Positions 40,029 to 51,100 of a DNA stretch of 64,000 bases are shown here, piece after piece. A program made the translations under genes and the position numbers. Within the stretch, counting starts at the first letter, position 1. Each line of letters starts with the position of its first letter. The stretch is from Pleodorina starrii (taxonomy: Eukaryota; Chlorophyta; Chlorophyceae; Chlamydomonadales; Volvocaceae): the NCBI GenBank assembly GCA_030267565.1, contig BRXU01000001.1, positions 5,146,001 to 5,210,000 of the forward strand, written 5' to 3'. The notes below the pieces were generated by a model, which did no database searches, was not told the DNA's origin, and saw only the letters and a list, made by a program, of their open reading frames with translations.

Positions 40029-42722
40029 ATGATACGCGTCCAGCTTAAGTTCGGCCAGGGCTTGGATTTCGCGGCGCTAGGACTAGACAACGATATATCA
40101 TGTATGTGTGTGCCGGGCAGCTTGTGTCCATGTCCAACGCAGCTTTACCTCCTGTGCGTGGTCCTGTTGCAGGGTGCTTCAACGTGGCGCAGGATTCCAC
40201 CATAGAAGACCTAAAAAACGAGGTATTGCAGATGTGCGATGGCGAGCTGAGGTTCGACCAGGTGCGCCTTAGGAGGAAAGACAGCTCGGAGGAACTCGCG
40301 GAGTACGTGGGCGCTGAGAGGGCCTGCACCTCAACCTTCAAGCCACGGGCGTGCACGTTTGCATTCCACGGCATCAAGAGCGACAGCGTCCTGGAAGTCG
40401 ACATCTTGCTGGTGAGGGTTCGTCCGGTATTCCCAGGGCCTACAGCTGTAGCCCCGAAGGGCCAAGACCCCACCTCTTCCAGCTTCGAACACTCTGATTC
40501 CAGAGGAGGGCTCTGCGTTGGAAGGTTTTGCCCCCGCCTCCTCTCTGGGCTTGTGTGGCCTGCCACCGTAAGGTCAAGTACCCTTGCCTGCACACGCAGT
40601 CCGAGGATGAAAGGGCGAAGATCGGCAAAGGGCTGGCGGGAGCTTTCGGCGCCCTGCCTGCGGGCCACGGTAGGTCAACCCCCTTGGCAAACGGCCTGAC
40701 TGTGCACTCCATGGTGACACGCAACCATCGGTTCTGCATGGTGGCTGACAGGGGACAAGCGGCGTAGCAGAGACGACGGCGACGACGGCGCTGCGGATGA
40801 CGACGTGCTAGGCCCAGGGCCACCTCCCAAACGCAACAGGGCTGATGCGGTGCAGCAGGGCTCGGGTGCCCCCATGGATTGGGAGGATGGGCGAGGGGTC
40901 GGACCAGGCCAGGTTCCGACGCCACCACAGCAGCATCACCATGAGCTTGAAACGGAACCGGACATCATCTCAGTGTGCTCGGACTCGGACTCCGATGTCG
41001 AAATCATCGAGACGCCCTTCGCCGCACGAATGCCCAAGCGCACGACGCCCACTGCGGCTTCGCCGGAACATTCGGGCCACGTCCAGCCGCAGCAGCAGCC
41101 AGTGCAGCGGGAGACGCGACCTCCCGCCGGACAGGCGCAACAAAGGACAGCATTGCAGAGGCAGCAACAGCAAAGCCCCAAGCGGCGCCAGCCACAGGCA
41201 CAGCAGCAACAGCAGCAGACTCAGCCGGCTGAGCAGCTCCAGCCGCAGGTGCCGCCACAACAGCAACAACCGCCAGCTCGACCGCAACCTCAGGTGGCTG
41301 AGCGGCGGGAGCAGCCGATGCAGACTGAGCCGCAACCACAGCAGGCAGCTCAAAGGCCTACGCCGTCGCCAGCGCATGATCGGCCGCAACGGGTGGCGCC
41401 ACAGCGGCCACAGCACCAGGGCCCCTCGGCGGAAGTGGCTGAGCAGCGGCCGGGGACGCAAGGGCCGGAGCGGCAGCAGCCGCGGGCGCCCCAACGGCAG
41501 CAGGAAACGCGAGACGCGGCTGATTCGCCGCTGCAGCCTGCACAACGACCGCAGCAGGAGCCGGAGCGGCAGCAGGCGCAGGTGCCCCAGAGGCAGCAGC
41601 AAACGCAAGGGGCCGATGGTCCGCAGCCCACGCAAAGGGGGTCGCCTCAACGGCCGCAACAACAACAGCAAGCGGCGGACGGACAGCAGCCACCGGCGGC
41701 CCAACAGCAACAGCAAGCTCCTAGGCGGCAGCCGTTGCCAATGGCACCGGTGGGCCGGCCTCAGGAGCAGCAAGCCCCGGGCAGGCCGCAGGGGCAACAA
41801 GCGCAGGGGCAACAAGGGCAAGCGGCACCGCGGCCGCAACCGCCCATGCCGCAGCCGCAGCCACAACAGCAGGAAGCTGCTCCGCAACCTAGGGGAGCCA
41901 TCGACGCCGGCGCGCACGGGGCCCCGGCAGCAGCTGATGCTGAGTCAGATGATGATGGGTCTATGGACGAGGGGCCCGGAGACGCCCGGGCGCAAGGGCA
42001 GAGGAACCGGCGTCGGCGCAAGCCTCGAGCGCGGGAGACCTGGACCGCCGCCGAGGTGGGCAACCTTTGTGCATAGTTGCCGGGCGCCGGATATGTGATG
42101 TTGTAGGGCTACAAGCCGTGGGCGATAGCCGGGCCATAGTGTGTTGGCGGGGGCCCCTGCAGCGAAGAGGAGGCCCTGCTCATGGGTTCTGTGCCCTTCG
42201 GGCCACACCGCGTTGATCGTCCTGAAGACGCTCATTCCGCGGCGACACCTCAACAACACATCTTCGCGCTGTTGCCACTGCTTCTGTAGACGGAAGCGCT
42301 TGCGAACGCCATGGAGGCTCACGGGAAGCAGTGGGCACTCATCGAGCAACTGACCGGCCTGCGGGATCAGGTAAGCGAAGACAGAAAGTGCAGCCTGCGA
42401 AGGGGCCACTATGTGCTCATTGCCTGTGCCGGCCGTGACTCGTTGGTTAACGTGGAGAGGAGCATATCTTTGTGCCATTTTATTAGTCGCTTACCCAATT
42501 TTACACTATCTGGAGTCACACCGAGCTAAATGCATACTTTGGGTTGCTCAGAGCTGACAGCTGCCGCATAATTGTTGACCCGCTCTGCAGAAGTCACTGC
42601 GGTACAAGTGGCGCAACCTGACGCAGATGTGCAAGACAGGCTGGATCGGCCAGCGCGGCACAAAACTGTCCCAGGAGCTCTGCGACCAAATTACCGACCT
42701 CTACCGCCGTCTTGGAGGTTGA
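40029..42722 (+). CDS. Ubiquitin-like/Gln-rich/telobox-Myb protein (plant-type telomere-repeat binder)
   Basis: Exons 40029-40101, 40173-40411, 40600-40669, 40752-42055, 42290-42370 and 42591-42722 match in phase and give 632 residues. A ubiquitin-like fold occupies about residues 1-104 (MIRVQLKFGQGLDF, FNVAQDSTIEDLKNEV, FDQVRLRRK). A short nuclear-type basic and acidic linker follows (DKRRSRDDGDD). Then comes a Gln/Pro/Arg-rich region of about 350 residues. An acidic patch (ESDDDGSMDEG) and basic RRRRKPRARE lead into a C-terminal Myb domain (ETWTAAEV, GKQWALIEQL, SLRYKWRNLTQM). LRYKWRNL matches the telobox consensus (VDLKDKWRNL) of plant TRFL/TRP/RTBP1 proteins, which also pair an internal Ubl domain with a C-terminal telobox. 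Binding to telomeric double-stranded DNA is inferred from the family. Here the Ubl is at the extreme N-terminus and the protein is fairly Gln-rich. Confidence 0.82.
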
Positions 42723-43351
42723 GGCTACGCAAATACAACGCATGGGCGTTCTTTGTGGCTGCCGTGAGGCCGTGGGGCCTCCGTCGGGTTGGGCGCCAAT
42801 GCACACGGACGCGTCAGAGGCGCACATTATGCAAGGGTCGCCGGGTGTTGCTGTAGTAGCCGTGAATACGCCGGGGATACTCTGGGGTTGCAAGGCTCAA
42901 TTCCGGAGCCGGTCCGCAGCCTGGCGGCCGACCTGCGGGCCAGCGGCAGCAGTACAGCAATATGGCGGACTGTGCTGATTTCCTTGCGGCGCAGCTGGAG
43001 GAGTGGGGCACGGGCGAGAAGCGGGTTGGGGGGGGGGGAGGGGGTAATTAAAACGGCCCGGGACGAGGGAACGCAACGGGGGGAGGGGGATGCAGGAGTA
43101 CGCAGCCGCCTGAGGCTGCAGCTGCGGTTGTACCCCGAGTTGTTGGTGTTGTTACGTGCCTGGCTTTTCCGGCTGACGTGGAGGCTGCAGTGCTGCGCAC
43201 CTGTGCCAACCCCGCCTGCCTCAACCTGATGGGTACAGCGAGGGCTTGCCGTGTCGTAGTCGTAACGACGGCCTAGTGAAATTCGGCGCAAACCAGCGGG
43301 GGTTCTGACGTTCCAAGCTGTTCAGGGCGAGGAGCAATGTGGTAGGCGCGT

Positions 43352-43356
43352 TGTAA
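43352..43356 (+). terminator. TGTAA polyadenylation signal candidate
   Basis: Volvocine algae use TGTAA. This copy lies about 630 bp downstream of the telobox gene's stop codon and could end its mRNA. Confidence 0.4.
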
Positions 43357-43614
43357 CTCTGCATAAGCGTTTTATGCTTTTCCCTGTTCTGCCCATGAGT
43401 CCTAGGCATTTGTTTCATAGGTTTTTGGCGCTCTGAAACGACACGCCAAGCGTCGGGCATTCTGTGTGACGCGACCGCAATGTGGTTTGACCTGGCTAGC
43501 AACTTGAGGGATATTTATTTTATATTACAATGAGGATGGTTGACTCCTATAAATAGAATGCGCGTTTTACAACGAGGTGTCCCAAATGGGGCCTTGCGGC
43601 GGGCAATAAGGGCC

Positions 43615-44285
43615 TCACGGCCAAGCCCCACAGGTCTGCCTCCCGCAGACCTTCAACCCCCCTTTAACCGTCGGCAAGGAGTTTGGTCCCATGGAACCTG
43701 CCAAAGTGTGACGTTCGGGGGTCCGGTATATTAGTTCGTATAAGTTGATTGGCATGTTGGATCGAATGCGCCCGTTCATGTCCACACACAGGTAGGGATG
43801 CTCTTCCCCGACCAGTTCCCACACTTTCGGGGCCCCACCAACAATCGCGAAGTAGCTGAGGTGCTCCCAGAAGGATGCCCGGTCCCTCCCGGTCTGCAAG
43901 CCCGGTTCACACTGTCAAACGAGGCCCACTCGTTGCTGTATATGTATCAGCACTCGCGGTCACGCTCAAGCACCCCTGCAGCCGCTAGAAACACATTGTC
44001 CCACACCACATCTTTCTCACCCACCCGTAGTTCCGTGTTGATTGACAGGATTTCCTCCAGATCCAGACCGTACGGCGCCGGACCCTGCCGGACGGCCCTG
44101 AATATGTCCCAATGATATCCCAAGGCTTTGCATACCTTGTGCCAACAAACTCGTCCATGCACCGCATTATGAAGAAGCTCCCAGGTAGTGTTGCTCTCCG
44201 TCTGGACATGTCCGGGTTTCCTGTCGTGCCCTTGACTCCTTTCAAGACTCCGGCGTGGACGATGCTGTTGTTGTTTATACTTCAC
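43615..44285 (-). pseudogene. Broken unrecognised reading frame
   Basis: Two adjacent minus-strand frames look like parts of one protein. The upstream part (from about 44285) contains HWDIFRAVRQGPAP and LDLEEILSINTELRVGEK and ends at an in-frame stop near 43947. The frame then continues sensibly (NEWASFDSVN) before a frame change, after which a 94-codon frame reads RASFWEHLSYFAIVGGAP, KVWELVGEEHPYLC and PINLYELIYRTPERH. The composition, with Trp, Tyr, Glu and Asp spread evenly, is unlike GC-bias shadow frames. The break (one stop plus one shift) and the absence of clear splice sites suggest a decayed gene or gene fragment. I do not recognise the family. An intron replacing the break is the main alternative. 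Confidence 0.4.
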
Positions 44286-44664
44286 GCATGGCTGCTCGTC
44301 TAACCATTCATCGGCTTACGGCAGGCGCTCAGGCTGGCCCCTTCGCTGCTCCGCAACGTTAGTACGGCATCGTTGTCGCAGATGCACTGGTGACTGGTCC
44401 CAGCAGCCACCACGGTCTTCACGCAATATTTATGCACCAAAGGAGAAGCATCACGCCTGGGAAACATACCTTTTTATGCAACGATCCTGCTCTTGGGTAT
44501 TGACAGCTGGTTATAGGTTAAAAGTAATTTATAGTGCAATTACGCATGATCTGCAACCTTCTTTTTAGCATTGTGTAGGATAAATGTTATTTCTTTCCAT
44601 GGCAGCAAGGGATTGAGGGGACATTGCCCTTTTGCCGGGCAATGCGGCAACTGTCGCATAAGCC

Positions 44665-46602
44665 ATGAACAGCCTAGCTGATTTGGGCGCTGCGCTTAGC
44701 GAACGCATTTCGGAACTCAAGCGGCTGGCCCTGCTACGCCTGGAAGGTAGGTTGAGCGAAACTTTGTCCAGCTGTTGGCCCCCCTGTTGGCTCACTTTGG
44801 CACTTTCCTTGCTCAGATGACTCCAAGGACCTCTTTCATCAGGACATGGCTGGCCTCGAGGTATGATTTGGAGCCTTGGCGTGTGGCTTGTGGCGCCGAA
44901 CCTAGGAAGTTGGGACATTGTCATCTCTAACCGCTTGGCACCGCAGGCAAGCGTCGGGGCCTTGGAGGATCAAGTCACGGCATTAAAAGCATTTGTTCAG
45001 AACGAGCTGGCTGCTGTCCCAAAGGTGTGGCTCTTGTAACCCGTGTCCACTTCTCCACGGCTGTCGTCAGGCGACTTGGTGACAAATACCGTTGGTGCAC
45101 AGGTGGAGGCTTTGATCGAGGCCAGTCGGGTGCAGAGCGAGCGCGTAAACATCATTGCAGCCAATTTGCCGGTTCGGCTTCCTCGGCCCCCGACAAGCAG
45201 CGTGCAAGGTGTTTCCCTTGCCCCTGGCTGGACAGGAGCACTCGGAGCTGGGCAGTTGGACACCATGCAGACAGGTAAATGGCGCTGCCTTTGTTCGGGG
45301 GTGCCATGGGCACGCTACTCTCTCCCGAGTACGGTGCGTGTCGTCGTCATCGTCGTCACAAATCCTTGCTTATTTGAACGCCGAAAGTCTCAGACTGGCG
45401 TTCCTGGGTATGCAGAAAAGCAGCCTTTGAATTGCATTTCAGGTGTGCCTGCTGCCGGGATGGCGATGGCTCCGGCTGTCATTGAAGAGGCCAGCAGGAA
45501 GCGCAAGGAGGCGCCACGCTGGTACGTCACGGAGAAGGAGTTCGAGGCGACCTCGTCGTACATGCGTGGCCGGCTCCAGCCTGCGAAGGTGTGGCGGTTA
45601 TGAGCAAGAACGTCGACACGAAGCCTTTCACCGCAATCTTTCAAACAATGATGGCCTTGTGTTTGGATCCCTGGTCAGCCCAGTCCACTCTGGACGTCTG
45701 GAGTGCTAACCGTTTACTAGAATTACCATACACCTCTTTACTCTGACACCAATCACCCTGTCCCTTTCCGCGGACTACGACAGGTCAACGCGGCGTTGGA
45801 CGAGTTGGCTGTACACGCGATGAACAACGCCAAGCTACTCTCCTCCTTGAAAGGAGGCGGGGGCAAGCTTGCGCCCGCGGAGCGCAAGCGGGCGACGGAC
45901 TTGCTGCACAACGTCGCGGTGGGTACGCCGTCGGCAAGGCGCAGCACCTACAGTAAATAGAAAACGCCATGTATTCTTCGGAAGCGAGCAGCCGTTTGGC
46001 AATTAACTGCCGCCTCGGTGCCACCCTTCATGGGTCAGGAGCAGGTGGACAGCCGCGTCTAGGGGCAAGCAAAAGCTCATGCCAGAAAGCGGTCTGTTCG
46101 CCTGACGCGACCGCGTTTGGCGACGTGTGCCCCGCTGTCGGTATTCTTTTGTCCTGTGTAGGGGAAGGACGGCATCAAGGGCCACTTTTGGTTCCTGGAC
46201 TCCGACCTGCGCGAGGGTACGGCGATCAAGCTGGACAAGCCGGGCAAGTCGATGCTCACGCTGCTGCGTCACCTTGGCCGCCTGCAGGAGGTGCGTGTGC
46301 GCAAGCTTGCCATCACGCATGTTGTGAGACGGATTGCGCAGCCGTCATGCGAGCTGAAAGATTCAGCAATGGACACCGTACGCGCTTTCATTTCGGCATC
46401 GCCCCGGCCCTTGTGCCATCAGCGCGTGTATGGCGTATTGGCGTTGTAAATGAGACAGCATAATACGAAATGGGGCCCTGTCCGAGTATAGGGTGCCGTA
46501 TTCTGGGCTCTTATCTCTTCGTTTTGCTCGCAGATCCGCTGCAACATTGACGGCGTGGGGACCACGGTCTACGTGATGGTGGAGGACCCGCGGCGGCTGT
46601 AG
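44665..46602 (+). CDS. SKA1: SKA1, spindle and kinetochore-associated protein 1
   Basis: Eight exons (44665-44746, 44817-44860, 44947-45024, 45103-45274, 45443-45588, 45784-45918, 46162-46290, 46534-46602) match in phase and give 284 residues, close to the roughly 255 of animal SKA1. The N-terminal third is a coiled coil (SERISELKRLALLRLE, ASVGALEDQVTALKAFV), the part that assembles with SKA2 and SKA3. After a Pro/Ala linker, the C-terminal winged-helix microtubule-binding domain starts near YVTEKEFEATSSYMRGRL, which matches the SKA1 signature around YMRGRL. It continues through FWFLDSDLREGTAIKLD and LLRHLGRLQE and ends VYVMVEDPRRL. In other eukaryotes the SKA complex couples kinetochores to depolymerising microtubules. 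The start ATG is the first in frame and there is no upstream exon evidence. Confidence 0.88.
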
Positions 46603-48167
46603 ACAGGCCCGCAAGGCGGGCGGATGTGATGTAGCCATTTCCTGTGATTCTCCTGGAGACGTGGAGAGGGGGGTTACACAGGGCAAACGAGCCATGTTTC
46701 GATCCTGGTTTCACGGCTGGTGTTGGTGGGCCGCCCGGCATTAGTCTAAGCAGTCTGTGGATAAAGAGGACGCCGTCTGGCGCCCTGGTCAGGCCGCATT
46801 AGCAAGAGGCCAGTGTTTTGAGATTTGTGGTTGCCCTGGGGTTATGCAGTATGCACATGCGTAGCAAACAGTGACTTTCTCAGCCGAAAGATGTCAAAAT
46901 TTAATGGCTTCAGATCCACTGCAAGGCAACGCATCACGTGTGTCCGAGGCTATGCACCGTCCTATTCTGAGACACATGTCAATGCGCACTCTAAAGCCTG
47001 TTCCGGATGGGGTGGGTGTTCCAGGGCTGCTGACATTTCCACAAAGAACTCACAGCCGCTTGCAAAGCTGTAACCTGCTGTAATGGACATCCTTCTAGAA
47101 GCCGTGGCATGCCATATTGTACACCTGCATTGTGTGTTCCGCACGCATGCACCGCCTCGTACCATACCGTTTGCGCGCGCTAACATCAAGCATACGTAAC
47201 ATTACATAGGTCGGCATACTACGACCCTCTCAGGGTAGTCGGTGGCCACAGGCAACGCGTTTGTCGTAGGGGACCCCAATCGTTTGATTGCAGAGGCCTC
47301 GCTCCAAGCAGCGCCTCACGCACAACAGTGTGGGCCCTATTCACGCCGAAGTCGGCCAGGACTCATGAACCTCACTCGCTGAGCTGGAGTTCGCAGTTTC
47401 TTACGTAACGGCTTGGGGCCATCCGAGGGATGGTTACCTCAGATGCACCAGACTGAACACCACTGGACGGCATTGCAAAAGTGTACACTGGAGTGTCACA
47501 CGACGTTATGTTGAGCCAGTTTGAACCCCTATTACGTAAGGATAAAGCAGGGCCTCCTAAATTTGCTGGGGCATTGCGACGCCGATACAGATTTGTTCGG
47601 GCAAGAAGAACCTGAGCAGAAAATGACCCCAGTCTCCCGAACCATGTTCGGCATACGAACATGTAAGTTCGTTTGCCCATCTTTATTTATCATAAATGCG
47701 CATAAGTGCGCATTTACATGCGCATAATATACTCTTCACTTATCAGTGTGTACACACCTCGTTCGAAAGCCCAGAATGCCAGAACCGTCGTGTCGGCATC
47801 AACTGCTGGGCCCCTATGACGTGAACAGCAGCTTTCTCAGAGGTGCAAGGAAAATGTGGCGGTTTCTATATAATACAATTTTCAACTTACCTGTACATGC
47901 TGGGGAGATTGCCCTTGCGTCCTCCGTCCTGAAGGCCGAATCTCCACAACTGCCGCCCGTACACGGAATAGGATTTACAGTACACTCTTTTCCGTTCAGC
48001 ACTTGCAGTTTAGGTTCCTTAGCATGCAGGCGTACAGCATAAATATAAGTATAAAATTTTTCTTGTCCGAAATCCAGGCATACTTATGCGAAATTCAGGC
48101 ATACGTACTCTACCTTACGGTGACGCTACATTCCCTGTTTCCTTCCTCTCTCCGCCGCAACGGTAAA
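46603..48167. other. Spacer between SKA1 and the kinase gene
   Basis: Contains the SKA1 3' UTR and then AT-richer sequence. An imperfect palindromic AT-rich patch lies near 47.69-47.73 kb (repeated TGCGCAT units). Nothing coding is supported. The kinase promoter presumably lies in the last few hundred bases. Confidence 0.5.
47069..47083 (+). terminator. Paired TGTAA polyadenylation signals for SKA1
   Basis: Two TGTAA pentamers (47069-47073 and 47079-47083) lie about 470 bp after the SKA1 stop. They are the only clear match to the volvocine poly(A) signal in this spacer's first 500 bp, implying a roughly 0.5-kb 3' UTR. Confidence 0.55.
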
Positions 48168-51100
48168 ATGCCGAGAGCAGGAACCCTTTTAGGATCTCTT
48201 CGGTCATTATTCAAGGTTTCGCGCAATGGAAGTCAGAGAACAGAGGACGCTTTTTCCGCCGGCGTGGCGGATGCGGCCCTTGCGACGGGGTCGGCCCTTG
48301 CAACCGACCCACCGACGCCTTTTTGTGACATCTACGCACGTCAGTCCCGGTCATCTGCTGCCTCAACCAAAGGAGAGGCCAAGACGACGTCGGGGCCAGA
48401 CGCGACACAGAAAGCTTTTCATCGGAAATTCTTTTCTCGCTCTTTTCTTCCGGCCAGAAGTCCACTGAGTGTTACAGAGGTGATTCTCCTTTGCTCGATT
48501 GCTTTTTACGGCGGGGATTTTAGCGGCCTTGCCATTCGTTGTCGGTGCGACTGTCGTAACTTCCTAAAAACACGCGCGCAGAAGGCACTGGCAATACCGG
48601 CGATCTCCGCCGTGTTGCCAACTCCGAGCTTCAAAATGCCCAACGAAGGAAGCACATGATCCACGCGCTTTTGAATCCGAGCCAAAACAGGACGCCCGTG
48701 CGCCATCCCTCTGTTGGACCCCACTGCGCAGACGGCAATTTGCCACAGCATCTCCGACCCTTTCGAAAATCCAAACAAGGACAAGCGTACCGGCGCCTGC
48801 ATGCATGACAGCAACGCTCACGCATGCAAGTCGGAAGGTGCACGACGACTCCCGGCCAAGACGTCGCGGCTCATCTCGGTCGCGCGCGACGCGGACAGCC
48901 CTGTGCTTGCCTCCGCTGCAACGGCGCCTGCCGCCGCCTGCAACTCCAGACGCTCCCTGTCCCTGGACATCCCAACCACCGGCCTCTCGTCACCAGCTGC
49001 ACTTGGCATGTCCCGGCGGCTGCTGCAGCCGGCAGTCCCGAGCACCGCCAACAACAGCGTTCACCTGCGCTCCCCGGAGCAGCAGAGCCCATCGCTCCTG
49101 ATGTGCTCCATGGACCGTGTGCCACAATTCGATTCGCCACTTCCCCCGGCTCCTCCGCCTCCCCCGCCTTCCAACCCCGCAAACACTACGCTGCTTGCGC
49201 TCTGTCCCGGCATCCCTGCCGCGATGCGCCGCCGGCTGTGGTGCGTCGAGGTGCGTCCGCGGGTTGTTTGCATGCCGCGTGCGTGGCTCGAGTCGAGTGC
49301 GGCTCAATCCACCTCCACAATGCCCACATGCGCCTTCTTTTGGAGCGGGGTCGCCTGAGCGGGGCCGCCCCTGGAGCGGTGTGGGGCCTCCATTGTCCAG
49401 TCCAGAAAGCCAACTGGCGCAGCGAGTGCGGCGCACCGTAGAGAGCACCCATGGCACCCACCTCGCCCGACGGCATTGACTCTCGGGCTTTGGCTGCTGC
49501 CTTTGGCTCCTGGCCGCAGGACTACGAGGTCTCCCGCAAGATCTACAAGGGCGCCACCTCGACGGTCTACAAGGTACCCACCCTTACTCATGCGCCCTTC
49601 GTCTGCGCGGAGTGTGTCTCTCCCTCACCGCTCATTCCACTGTCACGACACACTGCGTCTCTGGCACATCGGGTAGTGCTCCGCGCCCAAATATTTTCGC
49701 CAGCAGCAAGTGCTGCTGGCGAAGCGCATGATGCGGCACCGCAAGAAGCTCGCGCGCCGTCAGCGCCGGATCATGCAGGAGGCCGCAGAGCAAGCACGTC
49801 AGTACAAGCAGCAGGTCGCGCAGAGCCAGCAGCGCCTCCGGGCTCGTCTGCTGCGCGCGAGGCGGGCATGCCAGGGGCTGCAACCGGGAGTGCCATTTCA
49901 GACGGCGGCGACACAGCATCTGCCGACTTCCACGATTGCCCCCGGCCGCAGCCAGCGCTGGACGTGCGGCAGCGTCAGCTCGACGCTGTTACTGCTCCTT
50001 CTGATGGTCGTGCATGGGTATGCAGGGAGCACGCCACCGTTCATCCCGCCGGTGGACGGCATCCGTACCTTCCCGGCCGTCCACCTGGAATCCCACCGGC
50101 CGGTCGTGCAGCAGGCAAGGCAGTCAGAGCCGGTCGGGGGACTGGGAGGGCTGGCGCAGCTGCTTTCCAGGCAGAGTGCGCCGCCGGAGCCGTCGCCATC
50201 CCAGTCAGCAGCGACACCACCAGCACCTCCGCCGGCGCAGGCTGGGCAGTCGTCGCCGGTGGCGCCACCAGTGCCGCCGCCTGCACCGCCAGCACCTCCT
50301 CCAGCACCGGACGGTCAAGCGTCGCCAGTGGTGACGCCGGTGCCTCAGCCTCCACCGCCGCCACCGCCAGCACCACCTCCGCCGCCGCCGCCACCGCCAC
50401 CACCATCGGCGCCGCCCCAGCCGACCGCTGGCGCCCGTCTTGCACCTGGCCCGTCGCTCCCATCCATGACCACCCCGGAAGGCAAGCGCTATCCTGGGGA
50501 GGGCACGACGTTCGTCAAGGATGAGCAAGGCGGCTTTACCTGGTGTGAACGGTCGGACATGACACCGGCCGTGAAGGCGCAGTTCAAGGAACTCATGCAG
50601 CGGTACGACAAAGTGTTCGCGCGGTCGCTCAAGGATCTGGGCTGCTACACCGGTGAAATGGGGCCGGCGCGCATCGAGCTTGTGCATGATCGGCCCATCT
50701 GGCAGCCGCAGCGTCAGCACTCCCCCTTGGAGCTCCAGATCCAGGAGGAAAAGTGCGCTGAGCTACGGGACGCCGGCATCATCGTCCCGTCCAGCAGCAC
50801 CAAGTACGCCATGAACGTCACCATGCCCGCGAAGAAAGACGCCAACGGGCAGTGGACTGACCGCCGCTATTGCTGTGATGCCCGGCCGCTCAACGCCGCC
50901 ACCGTCCCGAACCGTTACGCACCGCCGACCCCGGAGCAACTGTTTCAGCGTATTGGGGGCTCGCCCTGGATCAGCAAGATGGACTGCCGGGCAGCATTCA
51001 ACCAGATACCGCTGGCCCGGGAGGATCAGGAGAAGACGTCGTTCTGGTGGCGTGAGAAGCTCTGGATGTACACGCGCAACCTCTACGGCCTGCGCAACGC

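Larger units (their letters stand above)
42723..44664. other. Spacer between telobox gene and SKA1
   Basis: Holds the presumed 3' UTR of the telobox gene (with the TGTAA at 43352), a broken minus-strand frame (43615-44285, listed separately), and the SKA1 promoter in an AT-richer stretch at about 44.4-44.66 kb. A G-run lies near 43028-43045. No other coding sequence is apparent. Confidence 0.5.

Noticed and set aside
40970..41917. 315-codon minus-strand Leu/Arg-rich frame
   Set aside because: Antisense reading of CAG-rich codons (Gln tract) gives Leu and Arg runs; not a gene.
40845..42098. 417-codon Ser/Arg-rich plus-strand frame
   Set aside because: Frame-shifted reading of the Gln-rich telobox exon; phase of flanking exons supports the other frame.
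49451..49519. Kinase start at ATG 49451 with the N-terminus MAPTSPDG
   Set aside because: The exon ending RRRLWCVE at 49250 joins in phase to DYEVSRK and restores the usual aurora-like lead-in; 49451-49519 then falls in the intron. It remains a fallback start.
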